The notes: a model not told the origin generated them from the letters alone. Counted from the first letter of the stretch, positions 13,101-23,576 are shown. The stretch is DNA of 64,000 bases from Liolophura sinensis (GCF_032854445.1 NC_088297.1:24067127-24131126), one strand, 5' to 3'. Numbers and translations: made by a program.

Positions 13101-14712
13101 ACTGTACGTCCTTCTGCAACGTCAGTTTTTTGTTGGTGCATTGCTGTAAAGAAAGGGTGTACATTCTGATACATATATAAGACCATCAGTGGAAGACGTG
13201 CGGTCTGATATGTAAGATCACACTGAAAGCTCTGTCAATCGGTTCTTGCCACCAAAATCTCGGGGACCAACGGAACATCTTGGAAATTAACTGCTGCAAA
13301 AATGGGATTACAACAGGCAAGCGTCTAACCACGCAGATTTTCCCCGTTCCAAATCAACCAGTAATTCACCAGTTTGCACTGTCAGAAGGACGTGGTAAAA
13401 ACTGTGAGAACAGCATTATCATAATCTAACAGATATTTCTTTTTACACACGTGATCAGTCAGAAGATAGTTTTAGTTGATTTTTGAGCTGCACTTGTTTG
13501 GTTATCGGTTAGAGTTAATTTTAAGCAAAAGTGTCTTCATTATGCTGAATGCAAAAAAAGTTTTATCAGTGTCACCGAAAAGAAACCTTGGTCAGACTTA
13601 TCTCGTAACACTTTGTCGGGCTGTCCTCAGATAACTTTGAGACCGCTTCGGTGGTCTAATGGTTAGACCGTCCGCATCGAAGTCGGGTGATACCAGAAGC
13701 TTTTAAATGGTACTTGTAGCTGCTCGGTTTATCACTTAGCACTGATGTTAGAGCAAGGAGCCAGGAACGGTTGTTCCGGTGTCAGTATAATGAGACTGGG
13801 TGAGGTGTCGTGCCTGTTGTCTTCGGCATGATACTTCAGTGATGGCAGCAATTTGGCGGCAAGGATTCGCTCTGCCCCAAGGAGACACAGTATATGTACA
13901 CACACCTAATTACTCCTCGTCGTGATATATACAAAAGTGTTAAGTACGACGTTAAACTTCAATCATTCAATCAAATATCTATGTCACATTGACCACAGGT
14001 AACTTTTGCTTTGGTTCTGGTAAATGTCTTTCTACACGTAAGTATATTTTGTATATTTGAAACGGCGAATAATCCGGTATTTTCTTTTGTTTTACAACCG
14101 CAACCAGTTCTAAGTAATTATTTATTATTTATTTAAAGGTGAAATGTCAGGATTTCGTTCACTGATAAAAGTGATAATTCGACGTTAAGCGTCACGTGGG
14201 CTGGCATTCTCATCTCTCACTCGTATTTATGGTATTCATCCTTTCTGCTGTCTGTCTGTCTGTGTGTCGGTCTTTCTGCCTGTCTGCTTTTCGGTCTGTC
14301 TGTCTGTCTGTCTGTCAGTCAAATATTACTAGGTCACATTATATATCTTCTAACATGAGCCTACCTTGTTTTACTTTAGCCAGTCACTCAGCATGAAGCA
14401 GAGGGCAGAACGAGACGAAGTCATTATATTACATTTACCCTACTGGATGTAGGTTTACGTGAAATGCATTTTCCTTTAAAACATATGAGCCTCACAGATG
14501 TATCTGTTTTCTTATAAAAGTAATCTGTTGTTTTAATGTAAAAACTACACTGTGTAAGCATTAGCTCTAGTAATACTTTTGATTTTCTCAGGTAAACCCT
14601 ACAGGTGCCCGAGCAGAATGGTGTCTACGAGGAGATGGGGGATACCTCTGAGTTAAGGCGGACTGGTGAATATGAGAATGTCGGGGATACTTTGGGATCA
14701 AGGGCAGTCTAA
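59..14712 (+). CDS. Gene 1: EGF-repeat type I membrane receptor, 3' part (six exons)
   Basis: Overall model: exons 59-205, 1371-1502, 4372-4497, 6768-6902, 12615-12787 and 14605-14712. All joins keep frame: four phase 1-1 module exons, a transmembrane exon entered in phase 1 and left in phase 0, then a last exon ending in TAA. The visible part encodes about 273 residues. Order: one EGF-like module, three 8-Cys laminin-EGF-like modules, a transmembrane helix, a basic stop-transfer segment and a short tail with YEEM and YENV. This layout resembles metazoan multiple-EGF/scavenger receptor proteins (MEGF10/Draper or SREC type), which bind extracellular ligands and often signal through tyrosine motifs; the exact family is inference. 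The signal peptide and any further repeats lie before the window. The introns hold SINEs, a Tc1 remnant and minisatellites. A paralogue starts at 46079. Confidence 0.75.
206..1370 (+). other. Gene 1 intron with a SINE
   Basis: The intron opens with GTAAAT and ends with TGTTGTAG. It is homologous to the sequence after 57164 for roughly 600-700 nt, including the SINE at 303-552. After about 790 the two copies diverge. Positions 553-1370 are AT-rich and hold no other recognisable element. Confidence 0.6.
303..552 (+). repeat. tRNA-derived SINE (family A), old copy
   Basis: A degraded tRNA-like head (GGCCGAAGGGTTAGCACGCC) is followed by the family core (CATAATGCTAGCCGCCGTCA), the CACCAATCAAAT end and an ATAAATAA tail. 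The same insertion is present at 57252-57522 in the paralogous intron, so it predates the duplication. This is the same family as the copies at 3841, 23577, 36945 and elsewhere. Confidence 0.85.
1371..1502 (+). CDS. Gene 1 exon: laminin-EGF-like 8-Cys module
   Basis: The acceptor is TGTTGTAG and the donor GTAAGT. The exon is 132 nt (44 codons), phase 1-1. The product starts GCDTSQPTKCGEECHCV and ends GWEGITCQTPT, with eight cysteines spaced like the modules at 4372 and 6768. No counterpart exon was found in the gene 3 copy, where the matching stretch (about 57750-58240) is shorter and unrelated. Its last ~35 nt plus the following intron resemble the unit of the minisatellite at 9875-11620. 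Confidence 0.8.
1503..1700 (+). repeat. Decayed donor-bearing repeat after the exon
   Basis: About three diverged ~60-bp units lie directly after the donor. Each contains a version of GATGACGGGTGGGAGGGGAG, then a cysteine-codon segment, an ACCTACA-like end and GTAA or a relic of it. They repeat the 3' end of the exon at 1371-1502 with its splice site, and match the larger arrays at 9875-11620 and 62195-62578. Confidence 0.6.
2016..2217. mobile_element. MITE, ~200 bp, with terminal inverted repeats
   Basis: The left end reads GCTGTTTCTCAAAGGGGTCG and the right end, reversed, GCTGCTTCCCAAAGGGGTCG. The inverted repeats run about 32 bp with few mismatches (continuing TAACGTTACGCC / TAACTTTACGCC). 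Inside, two ~70-bp direct halves each carry a GACGTCATGGTGAT segment. There is no coding capacity. A clear target-site duplication was not found, so the superfamily is left open. Confidence 0.7.
2500..3480. repeat. 41-bp minisatellite (~18 units, degrading at the right)
   Basis: The unit is about 41 bp and runs GTTCACCACTCTATAATAAC, then CTCTGTGCCATGCCTGCTTTG. It is regular from about 2510 to 3240, then breaks up to about 3480. It lies in the intron between the exons at 1371 and 4372. In gene 3 only the right flank has a match (from about 58240), so the array is specific to gene 1 or was lost from the other copy. Confidence 0.85.
3662..3826. repeat. 18-bp minisatellite (~9 units), shared with 58490-58615
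   Basis: The unit is ATACTTACATGTTACCAT. The same array stands at 58490-58615 with fewer units and the same flanks, so it existed before the duplication and has since changed length. The unit is six codons long, so one minus-strand frame reads as MVTCKY repeats; there is no reason to think it is coding. Confidence 0.85.
3841..4092 (+). repeat. tRNA-derived SINE (family A), young full-length copy
   Basis: The head GCCTCCGTGGCTCAGTTAGT looks like a tRNA A-box region, and GTGAGTTTGAGTCCAGC stands at the B-box position. The family core and an (AAAT)n tail follow. Flanking sequence in the paralogue (about 58615-58630) runs across this point without the element, so the insertion is later than the duplication. 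A short TGCATG at both ends is a possible target-site duplication. Confidence 0.9.
4093..4178. repeat. (AT)n microsatellite
   Basis: A pure AT dinucleotide run of about 43 copies follows the SINE tail directly, as if grown from it. Confidence 0.95.
4372..4497 (+). CDS. Gene 1 exon: laminin-EGF-like 8-Cys module
   Basis: The exon is 126 nt (42 codons), phase 1-1. The product begins VCDPTSLTKCGEECHCVD and ends GWTENQCQI; the donor is GTAACT. I chose the acceptor TATGCTTTAG because the exon then begins like its neighbours (xCDxSxxTKCGE) and because it is conserved in gene 3 (58805). An upstream in-frame acceptor (TTTGCAG before 4327) would add about 15 residues, but its AG is AC in the paralogue and the frame there is lost. 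Confidence 0.75.
   Translation, partial: SATRHHSLNVERNVTVWTGRDVEESFVREAVRTDGQKINVR
4498..6767 (+). other. Gene 1 intron carrying a Tc1-like transposon remnant
   Basis: The intron is homologous almost throughout to 58931-61145. It contains the decayed transposase at about 5270-5935. The outer parts (4498-5270, 5936-6767) are AT-rich and show no other feature beyond the shared homology. Confidence 0.6.
5270..5935 (+). mobile_element. Tc1/mariner-like DNA transposon remnant, C-terminal part
   Basis: One frame reads ARASMDFLVQSNVHVMP and then PALFPDRSPIEHL, the classic Tc1 transposase segment around the last catalytic acidic residue. A second frame from about 5620 continues LERHIARRPKIRDLALVLQR, then EWRSIPQSVFRTL and ACIANKSGHT, the usual Tc1 C-terminus. 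At least one frameshift and several stops break it, so it is dead. The helix-turn-helix part present in the paralogous copy (59774-59900) is missing here: sequence jumps from a CAGTGTCGCGATTG motif to the catalytic region. Confidence 0.75.
6768..6902 (+). CDS. Gene 1 exon: laminin-EGF-like 8-Cys module
   Basis: The acceptor is ATGTTTCAG and the donor GTAACA. The exon is 135 nt (45 codons), phase 1-1. The product starts ECEESSPTKCGEDCHCN and ends GWEGRTCQKPT. The paralogous exon is 61146-61280 in gene 3, with the same length and phase. This is the last extracellular module seen before the transmembrane exon. Confidence 0.8.
7130..7385. repeat. Imperfect ~43-bp tandem repeat
   Basis: Variants of GTTGTAACAGCAGAGAGAGG followed by CATAGTCTTTCTC recur about five or six times. 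A short relic of the same repeat stands at 61610-61680 after the corresponding exon of gene 3. Confidence 0.65.
8040..8640. repeat. Intron block with two further copies (54430-55250, 61860-62180)
   Basis: Long stretches such as GATCTGTACAAAATATATAG and TATCCTGGATGATATGGTTC recur with the same order and spacing at 54740-55250 and, in shortened form, at 61860-62180. The second half (8398-8640) is present again at 54428-54680. This follows from duplication of the gene plus a further local duplication upstream of the 11-repeat exon. Confidence 0.7.
9875..11620 (+). repeat. ~60-bp minisatellite made of exon end plus splice donor (~30 units)
   Basis: The unit is GATGACGGGTGGGAGGGGAG, AACCTGTCAGACACCTACAG and then GTAAGATTGGGAAACTGT. 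In the EGF frame the first part reads DDGWEGRTCQTPTG, the end of a laminin-EGF-like module, and GTAAGA/GTAAGT is the 5' splice site. Five units at about 10920-11215 are nearly identical (60 bp), showing recent homogenisation; the edges are diverged. No acceptor or upstream half of the exon accompanies the units. Confidence 0.85.
11650..11960. other. Intron segment conserved in the paralogue
   Basis: This segment matches 62630-62910, including AATCACGATTACAGTGATTA, which is partly palindromic, and AAAATAAAACAGATAGT. It marks the right-hand limit of the duplication that can be followed in the window. The stretch from 11960 to 12614 shows nothing recognisable. Confidence 0.5.
12615..12787 (+). 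CDS. Gene 1 exon: transmembrane helix and stop-transfer
   Basis: The acceptor is GCATTTTCAG, entered in phase 1. The product begins EVGLPVSSGGSAGLLAAVIV, continues through hydrophobic residues to FLVYSILSTL, then a basic KWKRLRSRLREE segment and ARYVTYK. About 24 hydrophobic residues followed by positive charges indicate a type I membrane anchor. The exon ends TACAAG|GTTATT in phase 0; this donor is weak, but the join to 14605 keeps a good frame. Confidence 0.75.
13641..13990 (+). repeat. tRNA-derived SINE (family B)
   Basis: The head CGGTGGTCTAATGGTTAGAC resembles a tRNA A-box region (tRNA-Glu/Asp-like). A body follows with GTCAGTATAATGAGACTGGG, then GTCGTGATATATACAAAAGT, and the end reads ACGTTAAACTTCAATCATTC. 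Partial copies on the opposite strand lie at 37593-37700 and 46645-46750, and a related element at 30357-30560. Confidence 0.75.
14246..14318. repeat. (TCTG)n microsatellite
   Basis: Interrupted TGTC/TCTG tetranucleotide runs. Confidence 0.85.
14605..14712 (+). CDS. Gene 1 last exon: cytoplasmic tail with two tyrosine motifs
   Basis: The acceptor CCCTACAG at 14604 joins in phase 0 to the transmembrane exon. 36 codons end in TAA: VPEQNGVYEEMGDTSELRRT then GEYENVGDTLGSRAV. YEEM fits the YxxM motif bound by PI3K-type SH2 domains and YENV fits the YxN motif bound by Grb2-type SH2 domains (established motif knowledge). The two tyrosines are 15 residues apart, an ITAM-like spacing but with M and V in place of L/I. 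An acceptor 18 nt upstream would give another frame with a short, unlikely tail. Confidence 0.7.
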   Translation: MPEQNGVYEEMGDTSELRRTGEYENVGDTLGSRAV

Positions 14713-14837
14713 TTCAGTACGGCTGAAAAACGCGCTGTACAACGCTATTTAATACAGAGATCACCTGAATAACGACAACCGTACAAACTGTAACATACAC
14801 ACAGTGCATGTATCATGGGGCAGATGTAACCAATATG

Positions 14838-15445
14838 TCTCTGTTAGAACACACCAGTGTATGTATGAAAAGGGCTCTGTCTGTTAAAACACACCAATGT
14901 GTACATAAAAGCCTTCCCTCTGTTAGAGCACATCAATGTGTACATCTGTAACAAAATTTCTCTGTTAGAAAACACCAATGTGCACATATGAAAAGACTTC
15001 CGTCTGTTAGAAGATACCAGTGTGTACATCTGTAACAATATTTCTCTGTTAAAGCACACAATTGTGTACATGTCAGCAAACTTCTGTCTGTTATACCACA
15101 CAATTGTTTACATATCTAAATTCATACTTGTGTGACGATATCTTTTGCCAAAGTAAACATGTGTGTACATATGTGACGATTTCTGTTTGCTAAAGCACAC
15201 ATGTGTTTACATATATGACAATTTCTGTTTGCTAAAGCAAAGATCTGTACATATGTGAAGATTTCTCTTTTCTAAAGCAAACGTGTGTGTATACAAGTGA
15301 TGATTTCTGTTTGCTAAAGCACACAGGTGTATACATATTTGACTATTTCTGTCTGTTATAACACAGAATTGTTTACATACGTGACGATTTCTGTTTGTTT
15401 GAACATTCCAGAATATACATGGAACTATTTTTGTCTGTTAGAACA
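14838..15445. repeat. 42-bp minisatellite (~15 units) after the gene 1 stop
   Basis: The unit is about 42 bp, CTGTTAGAACACACCAATGT then GTACATATGAAAAGACTTCCGT, changing to a CTGTTTGCTAAAGC variant in the right half. It starts about 125 bp after the stop codon and may lie in the 3' UTR; no clear polyadenylation signal precedes it. Confidence 0.8.
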
Positions 15446-17690
15446 CTCAAGCGGGTAAGATATTGACATATACATGTTTATTTTCGGCAGCACCTCCTTG
15501 TTGACTTTCCTCCTTTTCCCTTCATTTAAAGCGGAGGACAGCAAATTACGAATGTTTATGTGCACTGAAAGGCTACCATTTAAAGTATCTTAAACCGGCA
15601 GTAAATATTTTTTAAATTTGTTTTAACCCGGTAAAAGTTTAGTAAAACTTCGTGTTGATACAACTTCAACACGTCTCCATTATCGAGAGCAGGTTGACGT
15701 CACGTTTACGCTAGCTCTCCAACGACGACGGTATTTTCCGTATAAGAGTTTAAGCAGTTGCCTATGGCAGATAAAAGTTGTGGATTTCGGCGATGAAGGT
15801 GGTTTTCTCAGAAATTGGAAGAATATTTCTTCCACTGCTTAAACAGCTGATACAGTACGTCCACTATATCATTTACAAGCACCTCCATCGAGTTTCATGT
15901 TAAAAAAGTCTCCGGAGCAGTTGTGCTGGTTATTGTGACCGCTTTTAAATGTTTGCAAAATTACAACAGGATTGTTGTACAACTATGCTCAATTCTGAAA
16001 CAACTGAAAATAAAATAAAGAACTACTCAGGCTGATCTAGGCATTCGACTGTCGCAGGATTTCATGCTTCAGTTTTGTAGTGCTGGCTTCTAAACTGAAA
16101 GCCGTGCTGACCTAGTTATCGCGAACGTCAGGGAAAGCACTTCAGCTTAAACCCGGCGTTTTAATAATTTTACTGTATTTTATGAAAGAAAAACAGTTTA
16201 AAAGACATCCCTAGTATGTGAGAAAGACAAAGGAGAAAATCTTAAATCCTCAGCTGTACTATATTCATAAGATCATAAGATTTAGTTAATTTTAAACGTT
16301 GTGTGGTGAAATGTCGTCTTCTCATAAACATTCGTTCTCACTGATGAATTTTGCACTAACTCATATTTGTTATTTAGAAACTGCTGACAACAGACGAAAA
16401 TGAACGACAAAAAATGTATTTGGGGACATGAATGCGGTTTGTGCCGGGACATTATATGCCACTTCAATGAGTGAATGGGTAAACGCTACGTCACAGCTTA
16501 GGCGGAACAATCCAATAGCAACGTGTTTGATTGGATAAAATTCTCAAGACGGTTGCCTCAACTCACACCAGCCATTTATACAGTATTGCGATTTTGTTCT
16601 ACATGTTTTTCGGTGAAATCCCATTAAAGTAATAAAGTATGATACTTTTTAGAAAGCGTCCTGCTTTCGATTGAAATATGTTTTATCCAGGTGCTGTATT
16701 GTCCTTTAAAATGGTCTCGCACAAATGTCTCCTTTAAGGCACAAAGAGTGTTCCTTGTACAACTAAGCCCAACCTTCTGACAAGCTTTGTGTGTTCTTTT
16801 TCATTTTAAATTAAGTTTTTTTGGCCGTGAGTTGTTCCACAAATCTCTATGTTAGCCTTGGTATTGTTCTACTGAATTGGTGTCACACCGTATGCAGACA
16901 GGAACCAATAAAGTAGGTACTATTGTGTATATCTTAGATAAAAAACATTTACTCTGTTGAAGGTGACACGTTACCCCCACAATCTCGGTGTTAAATATAC
17001 TATTTTGAAAGTAGACCTGTCTTATAAATTTCTATTTCATTTATATAAACAGTTTAACTAAAGCCCAAACGGAGGTAAACTGAGAAGAAGCTGTATTTTA
17101 ATGCTTACCGAGATAATGTGCCAACTGTCACACTTTCATCGCGGCTCTCCTCTTCATTCTTCGTGCAGTAGATTTTTTAAATGATGTATTTGAAGAAATT
17201 CCTTGTACCACGATAAAAGACCAAAGCTCTCAAATTGTAACGGAATTTGGGAATTCCATAGATGTCACAACGCAAATGTCACGTCTACAATCCGATGATG
17301 ATTGAAACAGTATATGTATCTTTTGACTGCATTGGCTTTCAACAGAGCAGTCAAGTATAATCCAGTTCTACAAATGTAGTCATGTTGATGGTTCCAGGAA
17401 ACCTAGCAGACTCGGGATAGAACAACCGCTCATCCGCACACACCTGACAAACGTCCTGATTTGAAGCTGTAGCAAAAACAGTCCTGGGGGAAAATTTTGA
17501 AAACAATAAACGTTGTCCGGCACATCTCGCATTTTCCCAACTTTTTTGAAATTATTAACTGTATTAATTACATGAATATTATGGATTATTATCTTGCATA
17601 AATCAATAGTACCTCCAGTTTTTCAGATCTATTCTATCCAATCGGGGCCAGGTAGTGGTATCTTAAGTAAGGAAATATGTCATATACCTG
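15446..17690. other. Intergenic, nothing recognised
   Basis: AT-rich sequence without convincing long open frames, repeats or conserved protein motifs on either strand. Confidence 0.5.
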
Positions 17691-20600
17691 CTTATGTGCG
17701 GTAGTTTCCTCTGTCATATTCCTGGTGATGTGCAGTAGTTTTCTCCGTCATATTAATGGTGATGTGCAGTAGTTTCCTCCGTCATATTCCTGGTGATGTG
17801 CAGTAGTTTCCTCCGTCATATTCCTGGTGATGTGCAGTAGTTTCCTCCGTCATATTCCTGGTGATGTGCAGTACTTTCCTCTGTCATATTCCTAGTGATG
17901 TGCAGTAGTTTCCTCTGTCATATTCCTGGTGATGTGCTGTATTTTCCTCCGTCATATTTCTGGTGATGTGCAGTAGTTTCCTCCGTCATATTCCTGGTGA
18001 TGTGCAGTAGTTTCCTCCGTCATATTCCTGGTGATGTGCAGTACTTTCCTCTGTCATATTCCTAGTGATGTGCAGTAGTTTCCTCTGTCATATTCCTGGT
18101 GATGTGCTGTATTTTCCTCCGTCATATTCCTGGTGATGTGCAGCAGTTTTCTCCGTCATATTCCTGGTGATGTGCAGAAGTTTCCTCTGTCATATTCCTG
18201 TTAATGTGCAGTAGTTTCCTCCTTCATATTCCTGGTGATGTGCTGTAGTTTCCTTTGTCATATTCCTGGTGATGTGCAGTAGTTTTTTTGCGTCCAATTC
18301 CTGGTGATGTGCAGTAGTTTCCTCCGTCATATTCCTTGTGATGTGCAGTAGTTTCCTCCGTCATATTCCTGGTGATGTGCAGTGGTGTACTCCGTCATAT
18401 TCCTGGTGATGTGCAGTAGTTTCCTCCGTCATATTTCTGGTGATGTGCAGTAGTTTCCTCCGTCATATTTCTGGTGATGTGCAGTAGTTTTCTCCGTCAT
18501 ATTAATGGTGATGTGCAGTAGTTTCCTCTGTCATATTCCAGGTGATGTGCTGTAGTTTCCTCTGTCAAATTCCTGGTGATGTGCAGTAGTTTCCTCTGTC
18601 ATATTCCTGGTGATGTGCTGTAGTTTCCTCTGTCATATTACTGCTGGTGTGCAGTAGTTTCCTCCGTCATATTCCTGTTGATGTGCAGTAGTTTCCTCCT
18701 TCAAATTCCTGGTGATGTGCTGTAGTTTCCTCCGTCATATTCCTGGTGATGTGCTGTAGTTTCCTCCGTCATATTCCTGGTGATGTGCAGCAGTTTCCTC
18801 CGTCATATTCCTGTTGATGTGCAGTAGTTTCCTCCGTCATATTCCTAGTGATGTGCAGTAGTTTCCTCCGTCATATTCCTGGTGATGTGCAGTAGTTTCC
18901 TCCGTCATATTCCTGGTGATGTGCAGTAGTTTCCTCCGTCATATTACTGCTGATGTGCAGTAGTTTCCTCCGTCATATTACTGCTGATGTGCGGTAGTTT
19001 CCTCTGTCATATTCCTGGTGATGTGATGTAGTTTCCTCCGTCATATTCCTGGTGATGTGCTGTAGTTTCCTCCGTCAAATTCCTAGTGATGTGCAGTAGT
19101 TTCTTCCGTCATATTACTGCTGATGTGCAGTAGTTTCCTCCGTCATATTCCTGGTGATGTGCAGTAGTTTTTTTGCGTCCAATTCCTGGTGATGTGCAGT
19201 AGTTTCCTCTGTCATATTCCTGGTGATGTGCAGTAGTTTTCTCCGTCATATTCCTGGTGATGTGCAGTAGTATCCTCTGTCATATTCCTGGTGATGTGCT
19301 GTAGTTTCCTCTGTCATATTTCTGGTGATGTGCAGTAGTTTCCTCTGTCATATTCCTGGTGATGTGCGGTAGTTTCCTCCGTCATATTCCTGGTGATGTG
19401 CTGTAGTTTCCCCCGTCATATTTCTGGTGATGTACAGTAGTTTCCTCCGTCATATTCCTGGTGATGTGCTGTAGTTTCCTTTGTCATATTCCTGGTGATG
19501 TGCAGTAGTTTTTTTGCGTCCAATTCCTGGTGATGTGCAGTAGTTTCCTCCGTTATATTCCTGGTGATGTGCAGTAGTTTCCTCCGTCATATTCCTGGTG
19601 ATGTGCAGTGGTGTACTCCGTCATATTCCTGGTGATGTGCAGTAGTTTCCTCCGTCATATTCCTGGTGATGTGCAGTAGTTTCCTCCGTCATATTTCTGG
19701 TGATGTGCAGTAGTTTCCTCCGTCATATTTCTGGTGATGTGCAGTAGTTTCCTCCGTCATATTTCTGGTGATGTGCAGTAGTTTCCTCCGTCATATTTCT
19801 GGTGATGTTCAGTAGTTTTCTCCGTCATATTACTGCTGATGTGCAGTAGTTTCCTCCGTCATATTACTGGTGATGTGCAGTAGTTTCCTCCGTCAAATTC
19901 CTGGTGATGTGCAGCAGTTTTCTCCGTCATATTCCTGGTGATGTGCAGCAGTTTCCTCCGTCATATTCCTGTTGATGTGCAGTAGTTTCCTCCTTCATAT
20001 TTTTGGTGATGTGCTGTAGTTTCCTCCGTCATATTCCTAGTGATGTGCAGTAGTTTCCCTCCGTCATATTCCTGGTGATGTGCAGTAGTTTCCTCCGTCA
20101 TATTCCTGGTGATGTGCAGTAGTTTCCTCCGTCATATTACTGCTGATGTGCAGTAGTTTCCTCCGTCATATTACTGCTGATGTGCGGTAGTTTCCTCTGT
20201 CATATTCCTGGTGATGTGATGTAGTTTCCTCCGTCATATTCCTTGTGATGTGCTGTAGTTTCCTCCGTCAAATTCCTAGTGATGTGCAGTAGTTTCTTCC
20301 GTCATATTACTGCTGATGTGCTGTAGTTTCCTCCGTCAAATTCCTGGTGATGTGCAGTAGTTTTTTTGCGTCCAATTCCTGGTGATGTGCGGTAGTTTCC
20401 TCTGTCATATTCCTGGTGATGTGCGGTAGTTTTCTCTGTCATATTCCTGGTGATGTGCAGTAGTTTCCTCTGTCATATTCTGGTGATGTGCGGTAGTTTC
20501 CTCTGTCATATTCCTGGTGATGTGCTGTAGGTTTCCTCCGTCAAATTCCTGGTGATGTGCTATAGTTTCCTCCGTCATATTTCTGGTGATGTGCAGTAGT

Positions 20601-21865
20601 TTCCTCTGTCATATTCCTGGTGATGTGCGGTAGTTTCCTCCGTCATATTTCTGGTGATGTACAGTAGTTTCCTCCGTCATATTTCTGGTGATGTGCAGTA
20701 GTTTTCTCCGTCATATTAATGGTGATGTGCAGTAGTTTCCTCTGTCATATTCTGGTGATGTGCTGTAGGTTCCTCTGTCAAATTCTGGTGATGTGCAGTA
20801 GTTTCCTCTGTCATATTAAATGGTGATGTGCAGTAGTTTCCTCCGTTATATTCCTGGTGATGTGCAGTAGTTTCCTCCGTCATATTACTGCTGATGTGCG
20901 GTAGTTTACTCTGTCATATTCATGGTGATCTGATGTAGTTTCCTCCGTCATATTCCTGGTGATGTTCTGTAGTTTCCTCCGTCATATTTCTGGTGATGTG
21001 GCAGTAGTTTCCTCTGTCATATTCCTGGTGATGTGCGGTAGTTTCCTCCGTCATATTCCTGTTGATGTGCAGTAGTTTCCTCCTTCATATTCCTGGTGAT
21101 GTGATGTAGTTTCCTCCGTCATATTCCTGGTGATGTGCTATAGTTTCCTCCGTCATATTTCTAGTGATGTGCAGTAGTTTCCTCCGTCATATTCCTGGTG
21201 ATGTGCAGTAGTTTCCTCCGTCATATTCCTGGTGATGTGCAGTAGTTTCCTCCGTCATATTACTGCTGATGTGCGGTAGTTTCCTCCTTCATATTCCTGG
21301 TGATGTGATGTAGTTTCCTCCGTCATATTCCTGGTGATGTGCTGTAGTTTCCTCCGTCAAATTCCTAGTGATGTGCAGTAGTTTCTTCCGTCATATTACT
21401 GCTGATGTGCAGTAGTTTCCTCCGTCATATTACTGCTGATGTGCAGTAGTTTCCTCCGTCATATTCCTGCTTATGTGCAGTAGTTTCCTCCTTTATATTC
21501 CTGGTGATGTGCTGTAGTTTCCTCTGTCATAATCCTGGTGATGTGCTGTAGTTTTCTCTGTCAAATTCCTGGTGATGTGCAGTAGTTTCCTCCGTCATAT
21601 TCCTTGTGATGTGCTGTAGTTTCCTCCGTCATATTCCTGTTGATGTGCAGTAGTTTCCTCCGTCATATTCCTGGTGATGTGCAGTAGTTTCCTCTGTCAT
21701 ATTCCTGGTGATGTGTAGTAGTTTCCTCCGTCATATTCCTGGTGATGTGCAGTAGTTTCCTCTGTCATATTCCTGGTGATGTGCGGTAGTTTCCTCCGTC
21801 ATATTCCTGGTGATGTGCAGTAGTTTCCTCCGTCATATTCCTGGTGATGTGCTGTAGTTTCCTGC
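17690..21865. repeat. 34-bp minisatellite, ~120 units, with higher-order structure
   Basis: The unit is TGATGTGCAGTAGTTTCCTC then CGTCATATTCCTGG. Rare variants mark longer repeats: AGTTTTTTTGCGTCCAATTC occurs at about 18281, 19166, 19507 and 20359. The stretch from 18250 to 18400 is nearly repeated at 19475-19630, about 1.23 kb (36 units) later, with the same neighbour GTGGTGTACTCCG. Another block repeats at about 1.19 kb. No protein reading is plausible. Confidence 0.95.
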
Positions 21866-22690
21866 ACACACTTGTTTCACAGTGGTATTCATAATATAAT
21901 TCTTAGTACAGCATTAAACAATTAACTGGATCTTTATTGAGCCAGAAGTATTAAATTTATCCCAAGTTTGTTAGGACTGTTTCATTAATATAATAAGCTG
22001 ACACAACCACTAAACCATTACAAGCTTTATTTGGTCGACCGTGTTTTAGACGAAGTCAGATTTTAACCTTTCACCATGCAGAGAAAAATAAACTTATGTA
22101 CAAGTCACATGTATATACAGTCGTCAAACACAATATTTAGACTGAGAACAAAACATATATATTTAGTTACTTTGGAAGATACAAGAGGCAATTGTAATGT
22201 TTCTGGTTTGTTTGGATACCGCACTCTATAAGTCGACTTTTAATCCTGAAATCTTCCGAGGCCACAGGACACACCATGCAAGAGATACCAGACACGCGAT
22301 ATTGTCTCACCTATACTTCACCTGGATATATCTAAAAAACATATCAGGGTTAATGTGACGTCTGCGGAAAATAGTTATAGATATGACTTGTGTCTGGTTG
22401 GTTGGAACTGATAATCGAAAAGACCGATCATCCATCTTTTCTCCATGTTTGCTTTAGCTTACTTTGTACTATTTTATCTACATGCACGTTGTGTGACATT
22501 ACAAAATTAACACGGTGCGTTTTTGAAACTTCCTGTAGGATATTTTATCTATGCATGTATAGACTTGGTCAACAGTAACTTCTTTTATTTTAATTGTTTG
22601 TACTTATTTACCAACAAGTCCATAAACAATGTGCCCATCAACAGTTGCGAAATATACGACGGTTACATGTCTTTACATGCTGCGTGTACA
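21866..22690. other. Intergenic, nothing recognised
   Basis: AT-rich unique sequence between two arrays. Confidence 0.5.
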
Positions 22691-22707
22691 GGCATTGAAT
22701 ATAAATA

Positions 22708-23165
<458 letters not shown>

Positions 23166-23564
23166 ATAGTCGACTGTGTCACGTGTGCTACTCACCCTTG
23201 TCATTTTGATACCACATGGCACCAAAAGCTTGACCCAAGGTAAGCCTTAACAGCCTCATCGGTGCACGATCTATACCATGTCTCCAGATTTTTGAATCAC
23301 TGGAAATTAGAACAACCATGATGATCTATTTTGAAGACAGGAAAACCTTATAAACCGAACTATATCTTTCTTGTTCTAGACCCAGAAAACCTAAGTGACG
23401 CTGTTGTTTGTTGTTATTGCCATTAATACTAAATCAAGCTATTGTAGGTGTAGATCAAAGATACAAATGTAGATAAATCATATTCAAATGATGAATGCGG
23501 TATTGGTACGTACCTAGGAAGAAAACGCAAAGGTTACATGGGAGAGCTAAGGTAGCACGTGACA
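23166..23564. other. Intergenic, nothing recognised
   Basis: Unique sequence between a tandem repeat and a SINE. Confidence 0.4.
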
Positions 23565-23576
23565 AAAAGCCTGTTT

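Larger units (their letters stand above)
12788..14604 (+). other. Gene 1 last intron
   Basis: It contains a family B SINE (13641-13990) and a short (TCTG)n run (14246-14318). The remainder is unremarkable. It ends with CCCTACAG. Confidence 0.5.

Noticed and set aside
13641-13720. A functional tRNA gene (TGGTCTAATGGTTAGACC head)
   Set aside because: The downstream arm does not fold as a tRNA and it continues into a SINE body; related partial copies occur elsewhere.
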